Shown in pieces: positions 58,606-64,000 of a stretch of DNA of 64,000 bases. The stretch is from Candidatus Bathyarchaeota archaeon (GTDB taxonomy: Archaea; Thermoproteota; Bathyarchaeia; Bathyarchaeales; Bathycorpusculaceae). A program made the translations under genes and the position numbers. The DNA is taken from the NCBI GenBank assembly GCA_026014665.1, contig JAOZHX010000022.1, positions 186,001 to 250,000 on the forward strand, given 5' to 3'. Each line of letters opens with the position of its first letter. Positions within the stretch are counted from its first letter, which is position 1. The notes beneath the pieces are model-generated. The model was not told the DNA's origin. It saw only the letters and a list, made by a program, of their open reading frames with translations, and did not search any database.

Positions 58606-60822
58606 ATGGTTAATAGCCAACCACATCGCACACGCGGCGTAAAAGTACTCAAGGCCGTTTCTTCACCGATACGACTGCAAATCCTCAACCTCTTATTCGA
58701 CAATAGCGCACTATCTTACAGCGAACTCATGAATCAATTAAAAATGAACCCAAGCCGAGACGCAGGCAGATTTGCCTACCACCTCAAATTCCTCTTAAAA
58801 GCGGGTTTGGTTGAAGCCGACGTGGAAGCAAAAAAATACTTCCTCACCGACCTAGGCAAAATGGTACTTGATGTAGCCGACCGTGTAGAAAAAAAAGCAG
58901 TAAAACCCCGCGGCATGATTGTCCGCACTTCCCATTTAACGGTTGAAGAGTTCGACGTAAATAAAATTGCTAACTCGCTCATCAAAGAAGCCAAGATGCC
59001 TGCGGAATTGGCGCAGAGAGCAGCTAAGGAAGCTGAAAAACGCCTCATAAAATCAAAAGCCAAATACCTCACCGCCGCCCTGATTCGAGAGGTTGTCAAC
59101 GGGATTTTGGTGGAGAAGGGCTATGAAGATTACCGCCATAAACTTACCCGAGTCGGAATGCCCATCCATGAAGTCACAGCGTTAATCGAAAAACATGACG
59201 CTGCCCAAGATTCAGCTTACACAATCGTCAAGGCAGGTCAAACCGTATTGGGTGAATATACGCTGCTAAACATTTTTCCACGAGACATCGCCGACGCCCA
59301 CCTCTCTGGGGCAATCCACATCGACGGCTTAGGAACATGGATACTTAAACCCAACGAAGTCATCCATGACCTCCGCTATTTCTTCCAGCATGGCATAAAA
59401 CTCGACAACCCCACCCACGTATCCATGCCGCCTCCGACCAATTTTAAATCCGCCTTATCCATCGCCTTCAATGTAGCGCTGCATACAAGCAAAGAAACCA
59501 ATTGCTCACAAACCTTCAACTACTTTAACGTTTTTTTGGCGCCATACACGAGAGGAAACGAGGCGGCCAAGCTAAAGGATGCCTTGCGCTTATTCATACT
59601 CAACCTCAACCAGCATGCCGATGTTACTTTGGGGCTTGACCTTGCTATACCTAAACAGACAGCGCAAAAAGAAGCCATCGGTCCTGAAATCAAGGATAAC
59701 GGCAAATATGCAGATTATACGCAGGAAAGCTTGCTTTTGGCAGGGCTTGTGTTAGATATTTTTGAAGAAGAAAGTGCACTTAAACCGATTTTTAATCCAA
59801 AAATAGTTATAAAAATTAACAATGACACCTTAGCAAATGAATCATCCAGGGATGTTCTATTTAAGGCACATCGCCTTGCAGTGCTAAACGGCATACCCTA
59901 CTTTGCAAACTTGACTAAGAAGGATGCCGAGAACCTTGCGTTTGCAGCTTCAGGAGTCAAGTTTGCCCCCGACTTAACGGGCGATTGGGAAACTGACACT
60001 CTGCGCACTGGGTGTCTTGGTTGGGTAACCCTTAATCTTCCACGGATAGCGCAAGAATGCGAGAAAGATAAGAGCAAATTTTTGGACTTAATAAAGGAGC
60101 GCTTTGAATTGGCAGCTAGAGCGCTACACATTAAAGGAAACGCGCTCAAACAGTTTGGAAAAAATTCGCTACCGTTTCTCTTGCAGAAACCCAGCGGCGA
60201 CACGTATTTCCGTCTGGAAAATTGTTCACGGCTAGTTAACTTGGCGGGGTTTCGGGAGGCGGTGGAATCTTTCACGGAAAAAGACATAGTTACAGACGAG
60301 AGCCGCTTATTCGCCGAAGAAATCATAACCACTCTGTCAGCCTATAAACAGAAAATGGGCAGAAAATATGGCAAACGACTCTATCCAGTTGTGCTGGGTA
60401 ACCGTGAAGCTTCAGAGCGGCTTGCGCAACTCGACATCGAGCGATACGGGGTGGCTAAAGTGAAATTCTCGGGTACACGCGAAAAACCATATTATTCGAC
60501 GGCGAAGAGAATCAACATCAAGGCTGCTGAACCGCTTCAGGTGCCCGTTGGCATGGTCGAGATGACGCGTACGTTGAGGGGGATTAACGTTGGAGGCAAC
60601 TTGGATATTTTTGAGTTGGAAGATACCGAATACAAGCCTTTAGCGCTCATGGAACTCACTCGGAAGTTGATTGAAAGTTCGGCTACAGAATTCTTCACGT
60701 ACGCTCGTCGCGTCAGCTACTGTGAAAACTGCCGTAAAAACTGGCTTGGAACACTGCATAAATGCCCCTCATGCGGCTCCATGAGCACGTTAACAACGTT
60801 TGACCGCTTCATATCCACCTGA
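58606..60822 (+). CDS. NrdD-like ribonucleotide reductase homologue with HTH and ATP-cone
   Basis: The 738-residue protein has an ArsR-type winged helix (about 10-90: LKAVSSPIRLQILNLLFDNS, FAYHLKFLLKAGLVEADVEA), an ATP-cone (103-195) and the NrdD barrel (FPRDIADAHLSGAIHIDGLG, NYFNVFLAPYTRG, KINNDTL, RTGCLGWVTLNLPRIA). Its C-terminus has the four-Cys zinc site of class III reductases (C706, C709, C720, C723) but stops 15 residues later at TTFDRFIST. The RVxGYL glycyl-radical motif is absent in every frame. Either radical chemistry is done differently or this is a regulator derived from NrdD. No nrdG is nearby. Confidence 0.85.
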   Translation: MVNSQPHRTRGVKVLKAVSSPIRLQILNLLFDNSALSYSELMNQLKMNPSRDAGRFAYHLKFLLKAGLVEADVEAKKYFLTDLGKMVLDVADRVEKKAVKPRGMIVRTSHLTVEEFDVNKIANSLIKEAKMPAELAQRAAKEAEKRLIKSKAKYLTAALIREVVNGILVEKGYEDYRHKLTRVGMPIHEVTALIEKHDAAQDSAYTIVKAGQTVLGEYTLLNIFPRDIADAHLSGAIHIDGLGTWILKPNEVIHDLRYFFQHGIKLDNPTHVSMPPPTNFKSALSIAFNVALHTSKETNCSQTFNYFNVFLAPYTRGNEAAKLKDALRLFILNLNQHADVTLGLDLAIPKQTAQKEAIGPEIKDNGKYADYTQESLLLAGLVLDIFEEESALKPIFNPKIVIKINNDTLANESSRDVLFKAHRLAVLNGIPYFANLTKKDAENLAFAASGVKFAPDLTGDWETDTLRTGCLGWVTLNLPRIAQECEKDKSKFLDLIKERFELAARALHIKGNALKQFGKNSLPFLLQKPSGDTYFRLENCSRLVNLAGFREAVESFTEKDIVTDESRLFAEEIITTLSAYKQKMGRKYGKRLYPVVLGNREASERLAQLDIERYGVAKVKFSGTREKPYYSTAKRINIKAAEPLQVPVGMVEMTRTLRGINVGGNLDIFELEDTEYKPLALMELTRKLIESSATEFFTYARRVSYCENCRKNWLGTLHKCPSCGSMSTLTTFDRFIST

Positions 60823-60823
60823 T

Positions 60824-61840
<1,017 letters not shown>

Positions 61841-61866
61841 TTATGTGGGTGTGGCGGTTTTGTGGT

Positions 61867-61976
61867 TGCTTTTTGCGGTTGCGTTGTTTTTCGATTTGTG
61901 GTTGTGGTGTGATGTTGGCGTCTTCTGCCATACATCGTTCTATGTTGGCGGCATCAGGGTGTAGATGTGGAGGCAT
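61867..61976 (-). repeat. 110-bp dispersed repeat, copy 2
   Basis: The inverted partner of 49427-49535, 110 bases with 108 matches. On the minus strand it opens with ATG (61974-61976) and reads MPPHLHPDAANIERCM, then AEDANITPQPQIEKQRNRKK. This frame stays open to 61758, reading through to the end of pyrB upstream sequence. Whether it is translated is unknown. The rest of 61802-62279 is AT-rich with the promoter region of the next gene. Confidence 0.7.
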
Positions 61977-62279
61977 TTTGTGATTGACTTTGTTTTCAAC
62001 AAACTCCAGTAAAATTAGGACGATTCTTATACGCCTAAAAAGCAGAACCACCTTCCAAAATTCCAAAGTGCTAATTTTTTCTGCGGAAAATCAAACTAAA
62101 TAAGGCCTAAACTCTATATAGCGAAGGTTTGATTGCTTTTTCGCAAGCTATCTCATCTTTGATGCAAGTTAGTGCTTATATGGCTTTGTTGTTGTGCAAC
62201 GACTGCAACACAGTTTAATTAACTTCTGCCCAACACTATTATTTTACTTTCAAGTTAAACAGATTCAAGGTGTTTTTTG

Positions 62280-62474
62280 ATGGAAGCAATCCTACAACAG
62301 ATTTCCAAACGAGAAACCCCCAAAGAAATTATTTCTGCCCGAGCTTACATGCCCCGAGTCCATGAAGTTCGGGCACCATGCCAATGGCTAAAACACTGCT
62401 ATGGCGGCAAATGCCCAGCGTTTAAACGGGTAAACGGCAACTTTTACTGCGCCAAAATAAAAGCCCAAACCTAA
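62280..62474 (+). CDS. Small Cys-containing archaeal protein
   Basis: ATG 62280 is preferred over the TTG at 62277. The 64 residues are basic: MEAILQQISKRETPKEIISA, then RVHEVRAPCQWLKHCYGGKC and a final NGNFYCAKIKAQT. Four cysteines (C-x6-C-x4-C...C) could bind zinc or a small cluster. I know no function. It is followed by a T-rich stretch (62476-62490) that should end its transcript. It is convergent with mdh. Confidence 0.65.
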   Translation: MEAILQQISKRETPKEIISARAYMPRVHEVRAPCQWLKHCYGGKCPAFKRVNGNFYCAKIKAQT

Positions 62475-62500
62475 TCTTTTTTCTTTCTTTGAAATTAAAA

Positions 62501-63412
62501 TCATGTCTTTAACATGGCAATGGCGTCTTTCACCACTGCAACCGACTTAGCGAACTTTTCCCTAGCTTGACTAGACAGTTTTAACTCAATTATTTTTTCC
62601 ACCCCTTCCCTGCCCAAAACCACTGGCACCCCAATCGAAACTCCGTCAAACCCGTACTCACCGCATAAGCAAGTGGAAACGCTCATAACGCGGTTTCGAC
62701 CAGTTAAAACGGCATCTGCCATGATGGCGATTACCGTGCCAGGTGCATAAACTGTGCTGCCTTTAAGCGAAATCACATCTGCACCAGAAGTCACCGTGGA
62801 ATGCACAATCCGCTCTATCTGCTCATAGCCAAGCAACTCCGTAATCGGTATGCCCGATACTGAAGCATACTCAACCAGCGGCACCATGGAATCCCCGTGT
62901 TCACCGATAACTAAAGCCCGTGTATCCTCACGCGAAACACCAAGCTCATTGGCGATGTAGGTTCTGAAGCGCAAAGTATCCAAAATGTTTCCCATGCCAA
63001 AAAGACAGCAACGCTTCAAACCGCTCTCTTGGAAAGCAAGATAAGTCATTACATCCACGGGATTAGTCACCATCATAATTTTACTCTTAGGCGCATACTT
63101 CGCAATCTCCCTTACTACACCACGCACAATCTCCGCATTCGTCTTTAGCAAATCAAACCGTGTCATGTCTGGTCGCCTGCCCAATCCGGCTGTCACAATA
63201 ACAAGCTCTGAACCCGCCATCTCAGTAAAACTGCTCGTTCCCCGAATTTTCCCGTCAAACTCTATGGCAGGAGCAGCCTGCATCATGTCTAACGCCTCGC
63301 CCTTAGCCTGCTTCTCATTAGTATCAATCAAAACAACATCGCTTATCTTATAACGCAGAATATCAAAAGCAGCGGCGCTGCCAACTTTTCCGGCTCCAAT
63401 AACAGTTATCAT
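62501..63412 (-). CDS. mdh: Malate dehydrogenase, LDH-like
   Basis: The 303-residue NAD(P)-dependent enzyme interconverts malate and oxaloacetate. The Rossmann loop is ITVIGAGKVGSAAAFDI with Asp in LIDTNEKQAKGEALDM (favouring NAD). The substrate loop GLGRRPDMTRFDLL has Arg at the position that selects malate over lactate. VTNPVDVMTYLA and the catalytic VIGEHGDSMVPL are present. It is monocistronic. Confidence 0.95.
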   Translation of the reverse strand: MITVIGAGKVGSAAAFDILRYKISDVVLIDTNEKQAKGEALDMMQAAPAIEFDGKIRGTSSFTEMAGSELVIVTAGLGRRPDMTRFDLLKTNAEIVRGVVREIAKYAPKSKIMMVTNPVDVMTYLAFQESGLKRCCLFGMGNILDTLRFRTYIANELGVSREDTRALVIGEHGDSMVPLVEYASVSGIPITELLGYEQIERIVHSTVTSGADVISLKGSTVYAPGTVIAIMADAVLTGRNRVMSVSTCLCGEYGFDGVSIGVPVVLGREGVEKIIELKLSSQAREKFAKSVAVVKDAIAMLKT

Positions 63413-63526
63413 GACATAAATGAAAGAAAAAGGAAAATTAAGGCTTTATGGCAGCAATAACTTAACGTCAGTGTATATCCGAGTCATTCCAGCCTTTTGA
63501 AAAGTGTATCTCAAACCGATTCATAG

Positions 63527-63979
63527 TTATCTTACGATTATCACTGGACAGGGCGCTGAATGCGCAACCTTATCGCTGATGCCGCCCAAACCAAGAAACT
63601 CCCTTACCCGACCCACGCCAACATGCCCAACAACCACAGCGTCAAAACCGCCCTCCTTGGCTTCAGCAACTATCTCCGCTGCCGGTTCACCCTCCCTAAG
63701 CTTGGAGGAAACCTTCAAACCAGGTTTAACCTCCGCCGCATGGGTCAACGCTTTGTTCAAGATTTCCACATGGAACCTTCGCATGTCTTTGGCGAACACA
63801 GCCGTGGTAGCGCCTGAATATGCAGGCGGTTCCTGTGGAACCATACCGATAGCTGATGATTCAGATACATTCAAGACGGTGATTTTTGAGCCATATTTTT
63901 CTGCTAAGTCAAGCGCAAAATCTAATGCCCTTTCAGAATTTGCTGAGCCGTCCACAGCAACCAAAATGTTGCTAAGCAA
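63527..63979 (-). CDS. Universal stress protein UspA family
   Basis: The 150-residue protein has the ATP-binding Usp fold: ILVAVDGSANSERALDFALD at the start, the strand SKITVLNV, and the C-terminal AVVVGHVGVGRVREFLGLGG with S-D-K-V-A-H-S-A-P-C-P-V-I-I-V. The G-2x-G-9x-G motif is recognisable, though some canonical glycines and serines differ. Usp proteins are dimers linked to stress and energy signalling. The start lies 20 bases from the window end, so the upstream neighbour is unknown. Confidence 0.92.
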   Translation of the reverse strand: MLSNILVAVDGSANSERALDFALDLAEKYGSKITVLNVSESSAIGMVPQEPPAYSGATTAVFAKDMRRFHVEILNKALTHAAEVKPGLKVSSKLREGEPAAEIVAEAKEGGFDAVVVGHVGVGRVREFLGLGGISDKVAHSAPCPVIIVR

Positions 63980-64000
63980 TAGAATTCACTCCTCAACAAA

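Overview
The window comes from an archaeon, most probably of the TACK superphylum and quite possibly a Bathyarchaeia-type lineage. That lineage call is inference from gene content, not from a tree. The evidence is two archaeal RNase P proteins (Pop5, Rpp30), eL15 and eL13 (eL13 is typical of TACK/Asgard archaea and not of Euryarchaeota), a Nop5-fibrillarin pair, a full archaeal-type SRP RNA, a class I CCA-adding enzyme, TATA-box promoters and many leaderless or very short leaders. Genes are tightly packed in short operons with 4-base ATGA, GTGA or TTGA overlaps. I saw no CRISPR array, tRNA, rRNA, integrase or transposase.

Layout. 1-5.8 kb: a partial aldo/keto reductase, a secreted beta-helix-like protein, the minus-strand operon eL15-eL13-exosome-associated protein-Rpp30-Pop5, TrmO, and a wHTH/DUF5752 protein. 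5.9-7 kb: CutA and a decayed MNT/HEPN toxin-antitoxin pair. 7-12.8 kb: a complete trpEGDCBA operon without trpF. 12.9-13.2 kb: SRP RNA. 13.1-17.0 kb: a five-gene overlapping minus-strand operon holding a terminase-large-subunit-like ATPase/nuclease and an ABC ATPase-GNAT fusion, followed by a relE remnant. 17.5-25.6 kb: ThpR, CCA enzyme, UppP, a double SIS protein, DUF2284, a PIN-like protein, a GfcR-like PRT regulator and MtnA. 25.7-30.5 kb: a wHTH regulator, an unrecognised four-gene cassette of paralogous helix-plus-beta proteins, an EndA-like subunit lacking the catalytic His, and a membrane protein joining an outside CxxCxGxG zinc domain to an inside Mrr-like nuclease fold. 30.7-37.8 kb: HisRS, a methyltransferase, glutamine synthetase, a NOP2-like methyltransferase with a NIP7-like PUA protein, NikR and NadA. 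38-49.3 kb: a GT39-type glycosyltransferase, GalT, the tpiA-DUF89-debranching enzyme operon, a TrmB-CBS regulator, RNase HII and nop5-flpA. 49.4-64 kb: a surface phosphatase, an orphan histidine kinase flanked by repeated motifs, the AguA/AguB putrescine route, a large PQQ-propeller surface protein, an NrdD-like protein without a glycyl-radical motif, PyrB, a small Cys protein, malate dehydrogenase and UspA.

How the genes work together. Most are housekeeping: tRNA and rRNA maturation (RNase P, TrmO, CCA, ThpR, EndA, NOP2/NIP7, fibrillarin/Nop5), amino-acid and nucleotide synthesis (trp, glnA, hisS, nadA, pyrB), sugar and glycan metabolism (GalT, debranching enzyme, TpiA), and surface proteins with a signal peptide, a beta-rich ectodomain and a C-terminal anchor. 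The most interesting uncharacterised units are the terminase/ABC-GNAT operon (13.1-17.0 kb), the four-gene cassette (26.8-28.8 kb), the zinc-finger/TM/Mrr protein (29.4-30.5 kb), the divergent NrdD (58.6-60.8 kb), a 110-bp repeat present twice in inverted orientation, and the TTGACTA-type repeats around the histidine kinase.
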